NCBI GenBank assembly: GCA_003152975.1
Contig: PMBP01000116.1
Location: 1-12,208, forward strand
From: Phycisphaerales bacterium
GTDB lineage: Bacteria > Planctomycetota > Phycisphaerae > Sedimentisphaerales > Anaerohalosphaeraceae
DNA: 12,208 nt
Direction: 5' to 3'
Positions 1 through 6,969 of this stretch are shown one piece after another. The notes under the pieces were generated by a model. That model saw nothing but the letters and a program-made list of their open reading frames with translations. It searched no databases and was not told where the DNA came from. Position numbers and translations under genes: made by a program. Position 1 is the stretch's first letter; every line of letters starts with the position of its first letter.

Positions 1-1899
1 GTGCAGGGCGGCGGCGGCAACACCTCGGTTAAGACCGAGGACGGCAACTACATGTTCATCAAGGCCAGCGGCACGGCCCTCAAAGACATGGACGGCAATC
101 GTGGCTGGCGGCGGATGCGGCTGGAAAGCGTGCGGTCGATCATCGGGCAGAATGATTTGGCACGGCTTGACGCGGCCCGGCGCGAGCCGGAGATCACCAA
201 CCGGCTGCTGCTAGCCTGCGAGGACCATGTCAGGGACGGTTCTCGGCCATCGGTCGAGGCGCATCTGCATGCATCGCTGGACCGCTGCGTGATCCACCTG
301 CACCCGAATGTGGTCGGGGCGTTCGTCAACGCAAAGGACGGGCGGGCCAAGCTGGACCGGCTTTTCGCCGATCCCAAGCGGCCGCCGTTGTGGGTGCCGT
401 ACATCGATCCGGGATTCATGCTGGCCCGGAGCATCGCGCGGCTGGTCGCCGAATATGAAGGCCAGTTCCGTCGCAAGCCGGCGATCCTGTTTTTGGAAAA
501 GCACGGCCTGTTCGTTACCGCACCGTCGCCGAATGCGGCGCTGAAACTCGTCCACACAGTCATCGACCGCTGCACCAGGAAACTCGGAAAGAGCAAGCTG
601 CCGAAGATCAAAGCGATTGACCCGCAGCAGATCGATTCAGCACGGTTGTGCGTTCGCCGCGCATTCTTTGAAGCGACAGGCAAATACAGTCCGGTGTTGT
701 TTTACCAGAGTCCGGAGATCGCCGCATTCGCGGCCGAGCGGAGCGCGGGCGCGATGCTATCATCCGGCGTGCTGACGCCGGACGAACTGGTGTATGCCAA
801 CGGCCCGGCGATGTGGGTCGAGAAATGCGATTCGGCAAAGATCGCCGGCCGTCTGCGCAAGCAAATAGATCGCGGAGATAAGCCCGCGCTGGCGTTTCTG
901 GTCAAGGGGATCGGCCTGTTTGTCGTGGCACGGCCTAAGATTGCCGCAACGATCCGCGATGTCGTCACCGGCTCGTTCGTCATTCGCCATCACGCGGGGC
1001 GGATGGGCGGTATCTATGCCCTGACCCGGCGCGAGCAGAACTTCATCAACAACTGGGAGATGGAGACCTATCGCCGCGCATTGGCTGAGGGCAAATCCGG
1101 CGGAGACCTGACCGACCGTATCGCCGTGGTCACCGGGGCCGGAAGTGGGCTTGGCCGCAGCATCGCCATCGGCATTGCCCGCGCGGGGGCCCATGTGGCG
1201 CTGGTGGATATCGATGTCGCGGCGGCGGCCGATACCGCCGAGATGATCCAGGCCGAGCGGCCGGGCGCGGTCGTGGCTGCCTGCCACTGCAATGTCACCG
1301 ACGAAGGCAGCGTGCAGGACACCTTCGCGGGGATCCTCGAGCAGCTCGGCGGCCTGGATATCCTGGTCAATGCGGCGGGCATCGCGCCGGCCTTTGCCCT
1401 GGTGGATCTGCCCGTGGAGAAATGGCGGGCGGCGCTGGAGGTGAACCTGACGGGCTATTTCCTGATGGCCAAGCACGCCGCGCGGATCCTGATCGATCAG
1501 GGCATCGGCGGCAGCATCGTCAATCTCAGCAGTAAAAGCGGCCTGGAGCCCAGCAAGAACAACACGCCCTACAATGCGACCAAGGCCGGCGAGATCCACA
1601 TCGCCCGCGGCTGGGCGCTGGAACTGGGTGAGCACGGCATCCGCGTCAACTCCGTCTGCCCGGGCAATGTCTTTGAGGGTTCGAAGATCTGGAACCCGCA
1701 GTACATTCGCGTTTGCGCGAAAAAGTACGGCATCAAACCCGAAGAGGTGATCCCGTACTATGTCAACAAGACCGCGCTGCGGAAGGAGATCATGGGACAG
1801 GATGTCGCCGATTCGGTGGTCTTTCTGTGTTCGGATCGGGCGCGGCGGATCACGGGACAGACCCTGGTCGCCGATGCCGGGCAAGTCATGGTGCGCTAA
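1..1899 (+). CDS. Bifunctional class II aldolase / short-chain dehydrogenase (rhamnulose-1-phosphate aldolase-lactaldehyde dehydrogenase type), 5' partial
   Basis: The N-terminal half (about residues 1-355) is a class II aldolase/adducin fold. It has a GGGGNTS phosphate-binding loop at residues 3-9, a candidate catalytic Glu86, and Zn ligands His99, His101 (HLHP) and His168 (EKHGLF). The C-terminal half (about 370-632) is a classical SDR: TGAGSGLG at 378-385 binds NAD(P), NAAG is at 457-460, and the catalytic residues are Ser510/511, Tyr524 and Lys528 (YNATK). The architecture and the C-terminal GSKIW and IMGQDVA blocks match the RhaD-aldolase/ADH family. Those enzymes split rhamnulose- or fuculose-1-phosphate into DHAP and lactaldehyde and then oxidise the lactaldehyde. 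The exact sugar cannot be read from the sequence. In relatives about 30-40 residues precede the GGGNTS loop, so the GTG at base 1 is probably not the start and the gene continues upstream. It is cytoplasmic, and the terminator at 1913-1951 follows. Confidence 0.85.
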   Translation: MQGGGGNTSVKTEDGNYMFIKASGTALKDMDGNRGWRRMRLESVRSIIGQNDLARLDAARREPEITNRLLLACEDHVRDGSRPSVEAHLHASLDRCVIHLHPNVVGAFVNAKDGRAKLDRLFADPKRPPLWVPYIDPGFMLARSIARLVAEYEGQFRRKPAILFLEKHGLFVTAPSPNAALKLVHTVIDRCTRKLGKSKLPKIKAIDPQQIDSARLCVRRAFFEATGKYSPVLFYQSPEIAAFAAERSAGAMLSSGVLTPDELVYANGPAMWVEKCDSAKIAGRLRKQIDRGDKPALAFLVKGIGLFVVARPKIAATIRDVVTGSFVIRHHAGRMGGIYALTRREQNFINNWEMETYRRALAEGKSGGDLTDRIAVVTGAGSGLGRSIAIGIARAGAHVALVDIDVAAAADTAEMIQAERPGAVVAACHCNVTDEGSVQDTFAGILEQLGGLDILVNAAGIAPAFALVDLPVEKWRAALEVNLTGYFLMAKHAARILIDQGIGGSIVNLSSKSGLEPSKNNTPYNATKAGEIHIARGWALELGEHGIRVNSVCPGNVFEGSKIWNPQYIRVCAKKYGIKPEEVIPYYVNKTALRKEIMGQDVADSVVFLCSDRARRITGQTLVADAGQVMVR

Positions 1900-1912
1900 A
1901 CTGACCAAAATC

Positions 1913-1951
1913 AAACGGCCTCGTCGGAGCCAAACACCGGCGAGGTCGTTT
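1913..1951. terminator. Bidirectional intrinsic terminator between convergent genes
   Basis: A 15-bp stem (1913-1927 with 1937-1951, two G:T wobbles) closes a 9-base loop. On the plus strand the stem ends in a T-rich stretch (gttttatttct). On the minus strand it is followed by cgtttgatttt. It lies 14 bases after the aldolase/SDR stop and 22 bases after the stop of the convergent deoR gene, so it can end transcripts from both sides. Confidence 0.85.
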
Positions 1952-1973
1952 TATTTCTATCCATTCAATATCG

Positions 1974-2753
1974 CTAATCGCGTCGATTGGGGTAGATCAG
2001 GCGGATCCCCTTTTCGCGGCAGACACGGTGCCAATCCTGCGAGGGCGCCGTATCGGTAACCATAAAATCCAGCTCGTCAACATCGGCTATTTTGTACAAG
2101 GCCGGATTGTCGAACTTACTGCGATCACCGACGAAGACCACCTTGGCCGCTTGCCGCAGGACCATCCGTGTGAAGGTCACCGTCGCGACATCGGCGCCGC
2201 TGATGCCGCTTTCGATGCTGATGTCGTCGGCGCTGGTGAAGGCCTTGAATCCGCCGAGCTGCGAGATCGTGGCCTCGGCCGCCGGGCCGAGCATATCCAT
2301 TCGCTCATGGCGATACATCCCGCCGGTAATGATGATTTTATGCTTGACTTGTTCGTGCAGACGGCTCATCAGGTGCAGCGAGTTGACAATCACCGTCAGG
2401 TCGTTGTACTTGGCCAGATGCGGGACAATTTCGTAGCAGGTTGAGCCGGCCTCCAGATAGATCACATCGCCATCACTGATCAACCGGCTGGCCAGCTCGC
2501 CAATGATCCGCTTGGCCTGCTGGTTCAGAGTATGGCGAAACCGGACGGAGATATTGATCTCGGGCAGATTCGGTAGCACCGCCCCGCCGTAGGTCTTTTT
2601 GACCAGATTCTGCTTTTGGAGCCAAGACAGGTCCCTCCGAACGGTAACCTCTGTCACTTCAAAGACTTGCGCGACTTCAGTAACGGTTACCCGGCCGGAA
2701 CTTTTGAGCTTGTCCAGGATATAATTATGCCGTTTTTCCGCTAACAGTCCCAT
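1974..2753 (-). CDS. DeoR-family transcriptional regulator
   Basis: This 259-residue protein has the usual DeoR-family size and order. A winged helix-turn-helix lies at about residues 8-61 (TVTEVAQVFEVTEVTVRRDL, then the YGGAV wing end). A DeoR sugar-phosphate-sensing domain follows at about 75-235. Visible sensor landmarks are EAGSTCYEI (the family's ligand-site D-x-G-T-T loop, with Glu first here), VNSLHL, IITGG and VGDRSKF. Members usually repress catabolic genes and release DNA on binding a phosphorylated sugar; the ligand here is not known. The ATG at 2753 is preceded by GGAAAG about 9 bases upstream. The gene is divergent from the E1-E2-protease operon and convergent with the aldolase/SDR gene, so either or both could be targets. 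A good promoter lies at 2810-2837 with a candidate operator inside it, suggesting autoregulation. Confidence 0.92.
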   Translation of the reverse strand: MGLLAEKRHNYILDKLKSSGRVTVTEVAQVFEVTEVTVRRDLSWLQKQNLVKKTYGGAVLPNLPEINISVRFRHTLNQQAKRIIGELASRLISDGDVIYLEAGSTCYEIVPHLAKYNDLTVIVNSLHLMSRLHEQVKHKIIITGGMYRHERMDMLGPAAEATISQLGGFKAFTSADDISIESGISGADVATVTFTRMVLRQAAKVVFVGDRSKFDNPALYKIADVDELDFMVTDTAPSQDWHRVCREKGIRLIYPNRRD

Positions 2754-2809
2754 AATACCATGCTTTCCAGAACGAATCCATTCTTCGTGCTTCCCTTGTG
2801 ACCTGTGGA

Positions 2810-2837
2810 ATCATACACCAGCGAAATCAAAATGCAA
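2810..2837 (-). promoter_or_regulatory. Sigma70-like promoter of the deoR gene
   Basis: Reading the minus strand, -35 TTGCAT (2832-2837), a 16-base spacer and -10 TATGAT (2810-2815) make a strong sigma70 match. Transcription would start near 2803, giving a leader of about 50 bases. The spacer contains GATTTC (2823-2828), which recurs elsewhere in this control region. A repressor bound there would block RNA polymerase. The promoter is read directly from sequence and its use is inferred. Confidence 0.65.
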
Positions 2838-2922
2838 GAGAATTTTGTTCGTTTATTTTCGATTTCGTTCTTTTTTATTCACAACTTGCCAAAATAACAT
2901 TGTTTTTGTTTGCTTTGATTTC
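2823..2922. promoter_or_regulatory. Candidate DeoR operator cluster in the divergent control region
   Basis: The 240-base gap between deoR and the E1 gene is strikingly AT-rich compared with its flanks. GATTTC occurs at 2861-2866 and 2917-2922 on the plus strand and at 2823-2828 on the minus strand. The outer two extend to a perfect 9-bp inverted pair, GAAATCAAA (2823-2831) and TTTGATTTC (2914-2922). Between them TTCG recurs at 2848, 2858 and 2864 in a T-rich tract. TTTCG-type direct repeats are known operators of some DeoR-family proteins such as AgaR and UlaR. One outer box sits in the deoR promoter and the other just upstream of the E1 leader. No convincing -35/-10 pair for the E1 operon was found; TAAGAT at 2933-2938 is a weak -10 candidate. 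Confidence 0.5.
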
Positions 2923-2935
2923 AATAAGACATTAA

Positions 2936-2951
2936 GATACCTTCCGGTATC
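2936..2951 (+). other. Small perfect hairpin in the E1 operon leader
   Basis: GATACC-ttcc-GGTATC forms a 6-bp perfect inverted repeat with a 4-base loop. It lies 32 bases before the E1 ribosome-binding site. No T-run follows, so it is not a terminator. It could be a leader RNA stem or a small dyad operator; the sequence alone does not decide. Confidence 0.4.
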
Positions 2952-2982
2952 GATTTGTTTCTGAACCAACAATACCCTAACC

Positions 2983-2987
2983 AGGAG
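2983..2987 (+). promoter_or_regulatory. Ribosome-binding site that decides the E1 start
   Basis: AGGAG lies 8 bases before the GTG at 2996 but only 2 bases before the in-frame GTG at 2990, so 2996 is the better start. The ATG at 2988 is out of frame. Confidence 0.6.
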
Positions 2988-2995
2988 ATGTGGCC

Positions 2996-5239
2996 GTGTC
3001 GTTCAAGATCGAGGATACTCGCAAGAAGGCCGTCCCGAAAATCGGGGCGCTGATCAAAAAGGGAACTCTGACCGCCGTCCAGGTCAAAGACTGGCTGCGG
3101 ACGATGTGGGAGATTCGCTACTTCGAAGACCGGGTTTACGACCTGCTGGGACAGAATATTATCAAGGGCGCTTCGCATCTTTACGCGGGGCAGGAAGCCG
3201 TCGCCGTCGGTTCGATTGCGGCCATCGAGATCGGCGATGTGATCGGCTCGACCCACCGCGGTCACGGGCATTGCGGCGCGATCGGCAACAAATATGCCCA
3301 GGGCGAACAGGCCCGCCAGGACCACTGGAACCGGATGATGGCCGAGCTGATGGGCAAGGAGACCGGCTACTGCAACGGACGCGGCGGTTCGATGCACATC
3401 GCCGATGTCAAGAACGGGTGCCTGGGCTCGACGGGAATCGTCGGAGGCAACATTCCGACGGCCGTCGGTGCGGCGCTGGCCGAGAAGCATAAAAAGACCG
3501 GAAAAGTCGTCTTATCGTTCTTCGGTGATGGCTCAACGAACACCGGATCGTTCCACGAGTCGATGAACATGGCCTCGGTGATGAAGGTCCCGATGGTCGC
3601 CATCGTCGAGAACAACCTATACGGCATGAGCGTGCCGTTCTTCGGGCGATCGATCGAGTCGGCCGGATGCGCAGCCAATATCGAAGATGTCGCCGAACGC
3701 GCGGCCGCCTACGGCATTCCGGCCAAGATCGTTGACGGGATGGATGTCATCGCCGTCTTTCTGGCCGTCCAGGAGGCCGTCGCATACGCTCGCGAAAAGT
3801 GCCTGATGTCCATGGTCGAGACCAAGTGCTATCGCTGGTACGGCCACAGCCGCAGCGACCCGCGCGAATACCGATCCAAAGAGGAAGAAAAGCAATGGAA
3901 GCAGCAGGACCCGATCACGGTCCTGTCCAACAAGCTGCTCGAAGAGAAACTGGCGACCGCCGAAGAGCTGGAAGCCATTCGCCTGCAGGGCCTCAAGGCC
4001 ATCGATACCGCAACGGACTTTGCGACTAACAGCCCCTGGCCCGATCCGAAACAACTGGCCAAGGATGTGTATGTCGAGGAATCGTATCCCGCCGACACGA
4101 TCGCCAAAGACCGCGAGCAGGGGGCCAAATCCATCCGGGCGACCGAGACCTATGAAAAACTGATGAAGACGCTCGATGGCAAAACGAAAAAGGAAATCGG
4201 CGAGAAGGCCCGCGAGAAGATCAAGGCCGAGTTCGGCATGGATGTCGTGGCGATCAAGGATGCGCTGATCGCCGCGCAGGCCGAAGAGATGCGCCGCGAT
4301 CCGAATGTTATCATCGAGGGCGAGGATGTCGGCATTTACGGTGGCGCCTACAGCGCCACCAAGGGCCTGCTCGCCGAGTTCGGCAAGGACCGCGTGATCG
4401 ACACGGCAATCTCCGAGGCCGCGATCACCGGTTGTGCCGTAGGAGCGGCGATCCGCGGGATCCGTCCCATTGCCGAGATCATGTATGTCGATTTCATCAC
4501 CATCTCACTGGACCAGCTTATGCACAACGGTGCGTTTAACCGCTACATGTTCGGCGGCCACGCGAAGGTGCCGATGGTCCTGCGAACCGAGGGCGGCGTG
4601 GGCCGATGCATCGCCGCACACCACAGCAAGAGCTTAGAGCCATGGCTGGTGAATGTTCCGGGGCTGTTCGTCGTGATGCCTTCGACTCCATACGACGCCA
4701 AGGGGCTCCTCAAGGCCGCAATCCGCAGCGACAACCCCGTGGTCTATATCGAGCACAAGGCCACCTATGGCCAGATGGGCGCGCTGCCGATGGACGAGTA
4801 CATCATCCCGCTGGGCGTGGCCGACATCAAGCGGCCCGGCAAGGATGTGACCATCGTCAGCTACAGCCGGCAAGTGATGTTCTGCCTGGCCGCGGCCAAG
4901 GAACTGGCCGACAAGCACGGCATCGATTGCGAGGTCATCGACCTTCGGACGCTAAAGCCCATGGATGTCAAGTCCGTGGCCGAATCCGTCCGCAAGACGG
5001 GCCGGTTGGTAACCGTATGCGAGAGCTTCTGCATGTGCGGGATGGGGCCGGAAATCGTTCGCCGCGTGATCGAGTATCCCTTCGAGAACGGCCGGACGGG
5101 CTTCGATTATCTCGATGCGGCGCCGCTCAACCTGGCCGCGGCGGATGTACCGCCGCCGATGAGCGAGCCGCTGGAAAATGCCAGTATCCCCACGCCGGAC
5201 AAGATCGTAGCGGCTGTGCAGAAACTGGTCCGCAAGTAA
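2996..5239 (+). CDS. Fused E1 alpha-beta subunit of a TPP-dependent 2-oxoacid (or acetoin) dehydrogenase
   Basis: This 747-residue protein joins two subunits that are usually separate. The E1-alpha part (about 20-330) has a THRGHGH block, GRGGSMH, and the thiamine-diphosphate/Mg site GDG (177-179) ending in Asn206-Asn207. It also has the YGHSRSDPREYRSKEE loop typical of E1-alpha. A charged, Lys/Glu-rich linker (about 335-414) leads into the E1-beta part (about 416-747), with EGEDVG near 442-447 and the HHSKSLEPW and MPSTPYDAKGL blocks. It decarboxylates a 2-oxoacid (or cleaves acetoin) and transfers the acyl group to the lipoyl arm of E2, whose gene starts 31 bases downstream. Pyruvate is likely, but acetoin or branched-chain substrates are not excluded. 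The start is GTG 2996, chosen from the AGGAG spacing; GTG 2990 would add two residues. No E3 gene follows. Confidence 0.88.
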   Translation: MSFKIEDTRKKAVPKIGALIKKGTLTAVQVKDWLRTMWEIRYFEDRVYDLLGQNIIKGASHLYAGQEAVAVGSIAAIEIGDVIGSTHRGHGHCGAIGNKYAQGEQARQDHWNRMMAELMGKETGYCNGRGGSMHIADVKNGCLGSTGIVGGNIPTAVGAALAEKHKKTGKVVLSFFGDGSTNTGSFHESMNMASVMKVPMVAIVENNLYGMSVPFFGRSIESAGCAANIEDVAERAAAYGIPAKIVDGMDVIAVFLAVQEAVAYAREKCLMSMVETKCYRWYGHSRSDPREYRSKEEEKQWKQQDPITVLSNKLLEEKLATAEELEAIRLQGLKAIDTATDFATNSPWPDPKQLAKDVYVEESYPADTIAKDREQGAKSIRATETYEKLMKTLDGKTKKEIGEKAREKIKAEFGMDVVAIKDALIAAQAEEMRRDPNVIIEGEDVGIYGGAYSATKGLLAEFGKDRVIDTAISEAAITGCAVGAAIRGIRPIAEIMYVDFITISLDQLMHNGAFNRYMFGGHAKVPMVLRTEGGVGRCIAAHHSKSLEPWLVNVPGLFVVMPSTPYDAKGLLKAAIRSDNPVVYIEHKATYGQMGALPMDEYIIPLGVADIKRPGKDVTIVSYSRQVMFCLAAAKELADKHGIDCEVIDLRTLKPMDVKSVAESVRKTGRLVTVCESFCMCGMGPEIVRRVIEYPFENGRTGFDYLDAAPLNLAAADVPPPMSEPLENASIPTPDKIVAAVQKLVRK

Positions 5240-5270
5240 TCCGACCTTCGACGAACGGAGAATAACGCCG

Positions 5271-6911
5271 ATGGCGAAAGATATACGAATGCCCAAGCTG
5301 GGGCAGACCATGGAAGAAGGAACGATCGTCACGACGCTGGTCAAGGTCGGCGATACGGTGAAAAAGGGCGACATCATCTTCGAGGTTGAGACTGACAAGG
5401 CCACGATGGAGGTCGATTGCCCGGCCGAGGGCATCGTCAAAGCGATCCTGGTCGAGGTCGGCCAGACCCTGCCGATCAATGCGCCGATCCTCGTGCTAGG
5501 CGACAAAGACGAGACCGTGCCGCTAAGTTATATCGACGCTCTTCTCGGCGGCGCAATTGCGCCGGCTCCAGCCCCGGTGGTATCCGCTCCTATTGTACCC
5601 GCCGCGGTACAGCCGAGCGCCCCAACAGCAGCAGCGGCTCCTGCCGCAAGCGGTCCGGTCGGGATTCCCGCCAGCGTTAAAGTGCTTCGCCTGCAGAAGC
5701 TCGGCCAGACGATGGAAGAGGGAACCGTCGTCACCGTTCTGATCAAGGCCGGCGACACGATCAAGAAGGGTGATGTGATCTTCGAGATCGAGACCGACAA
5801 GGCCACGATGGAGATGGATTCGCCTTCCGACGGCGTGGTCCGCGCGCTCTTCGCCGAGGCGGGCCAGACGCTGGCCGTCAATTCGCCCATGGTAGTCCTG
5901 ACCGACAAGGTCGATACCCTCCTTCCACAGGCCGTGATCGATGCGATCCGCTCCGGCGGCGCCGTTGCTGATGCCCCGAAGGCCGCAACTGTGGCGCCTG
6001 TTGCCGCAGCCACCCCTGTTCCGACAGCTCCGCAGCCCAAGGCGTCCGAACCGGTTCCGTTGGCCACCGGAAAGGTCTTTGCCACGCCGCGAGCGAAAAT
6101 GGTCGCACAGGAATTGGGCATCGATATCCACCGTGTCGCGATGGCTCCCGGTGCCGCTCGACTGACCGAGGCCGATATTCGCAAGGCCGAGGCGCAACCC
6201 CAGGCCACGGCCGCTGCGCCCCAGCCGACCCACGCCCTCGGGCAAAAGGTGGCCGTCAACCGGCTCCAGCGCATCGTCGCCGAAAAGATGCTTCACAGCA
6301 AACGCGAGATCCCCTGTTTCTATCTGAATATCCGGGCCGATATGACCGAGCTGGTCAAGCTCCGCGAGAAGCTCAACAAATCGTCGCCCGTTAAGATCTC
6401 CTTTAATGATTTCATCACCAAGGCCGTGACGATGGGCCTCAAACATTATCCGATCATGACCGGCCAGCTTGCTGGCGATTACATCCAACTGGCCAACTCG
6501 ATCGACATCGGCCTGGCCATCTCCACGCCGCAGGGCCTGGTCGCACCGATTGTCCGCGACGCGTTCAATAAGACGCTCGCCGAGATCGCAACCTATAGCC
6601 AGGGCCTAATCGAACGGGCCCGCTCCGAAAAGCTCACGCTCGACGACCTGACCGGCGGCTGCATCACCGTCAGCAACCTCGGCGGATTCGGGATCGACTC
6701 GTTTATCCCGATCGTCGTGCCCGGCCAGTGCAGCATCCTCGGCGTGGGACGGATCGTGGAGACCTGCATTCCGATGGATGGCAACATCCTGATCCGTAAG
6801 ATGATGAACCTGAACCTATCGGTCGACCACAAGGTGGCCAACGGCGCCGACGCCGCTCAGTTCCTCGATTTCATCAAGAAGACACTCGAACACACCGGCA
6901 ACTTCGCGTAA
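5271..6911 (+). CDS. Dihydrolipoyl acyltransferase (E2) of the 2-oxoacid/acetoin dehydrogenase complex, two lipoyl domains
   Basis: The order over 546 residues is typical E2. Lipoyl domain 1 (about 2-78) has lipoyl-Lys43 in ETDKATME. An Ala/Pro linker follows (96-130). Lipoyl domain 2 (about 136-212) has lipoyl-Lys177 in the same motif. After a second Ala/Pro linker (230-262) comes the peripheral subunit-binding domain (about 270-306, from ATPRAKMVAQELG). The acyltransferase domain runs from about 325 to 546, with KISFNDFITKA, GGFGIDSFIPIV and the active-site His520. The usual DHRxxDG motif reads DHKVANG here, so the Asp of the active-site pair is Asn524. The enzyme moves the acyl group from lipoamide to CoA and forms the complex core. 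GGAG (5257-5260) lies 10 bases before the ATG. It is translated just after the fused E1 and forms an operon with it. E3 must be encoded elsewhere. Confidence 0.9.
   Translation: MAKDIRMPKLGQTMEEGTIVTTLVKVGDTVKKGDIIFEVETDKATMEVDCPAEGIVKAILVEVGQTLPINAPILVLGDKDETVPLSYIDALLGGAIAPAPAPVVSAPIVPAAVQPSAPTAAAAPAASGPVGIPASVKVLRLQKLGQTMEEGTVVTVLIKAGDTIKKGDVIFEIETDKATMEMDSPSDGVVRALFAEAGQTLAVNSPMVVLTDKVDTLLPQAVIDAIRSGGAVADAPKAATVAPVAAATPVPTAPQPKASEPVPLATGKVFATPRAKMVAQELGIDIHRVAMAPGAARLTEADIRKAEAQPQATAAAPQPTHALGQKVAVNRLQRIVAEKMLHSKREIPCFYLNIRADMTELVKLREKLNKSSPVKISFNDFITKAVTMGLKHYPIMTGQLAGDYIQLANSIDIGLAISTPQGLVAPIVRDAFNKTLAEIATYSQGLIERARSEKLTLDDLTGGCITVSNLGGFGIDSFIPIVVPGQCSILGVGRIVETCIPMDGNILIRKMMNLNLSVDHKVANGADAAQFLDFIKKTLEHTGNFA
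5289..5957 (+). repeat. Tandem duplication of a lipoyl domain plus C-terminal extension within the E2 gene
   Basis: Unit 1 (residues about 7-95, bases 5289-5555) and unit 2 (about 141-229, bases 5691-5957) align at an offset of 134 residues. The longest identical DNA run is 18 bases around the lipoylated lysine (5394-5411 and 5796-5813). The similarity continues past the lipoyl fold into a short extension: DKDETVPLSYIDALLGG in unit 1 and DKVDTLLPQAVIDAIRSGG in unit 2. The duplicated module is therefore larger than a plain lipoyl domain. Synonymous differences are frequent, so the duplication is not recent. Confidence 0.8.
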
Positions 6912-6969
6912 GATAGTCGTTCATACTGGATACGATGCAATCCTCTATCCGGATTCGAGGGAGTCGTTC

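Noticed and set aside
760..1914. 384-residue open frame on the minus strand, antisense to the aldolase/SDR gene
   Set aside because: It is an open frame produced by GC-rich codon bias. The plus-strand frame has clear aldolase and SDR motifs, and the antisense translation shows no recognisable domain.
2797..2815. TGTGA...TCATA resembling a CRP-type palindrome upstream of deoR
   Set aside because: The half-sites are 9 bases apart rather than 6, and the second half is degenerate. The bases are better explained by the deoR -10 region.
5523..6488. 321-residue minus-strand frame opposite the E2 gene
   Set aside because: It is Arg/Gly/His-rich composition mirroring the E2 Ala/Pro linkers, with no domain signal.
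6930..6953. CTGGATA...TATCCGG imperfect inverted repeat between E2 and the M48 gene
   Set aside because: The stem is 7 bp with a 13-base loop and no T-run. It is weak and likely chance.
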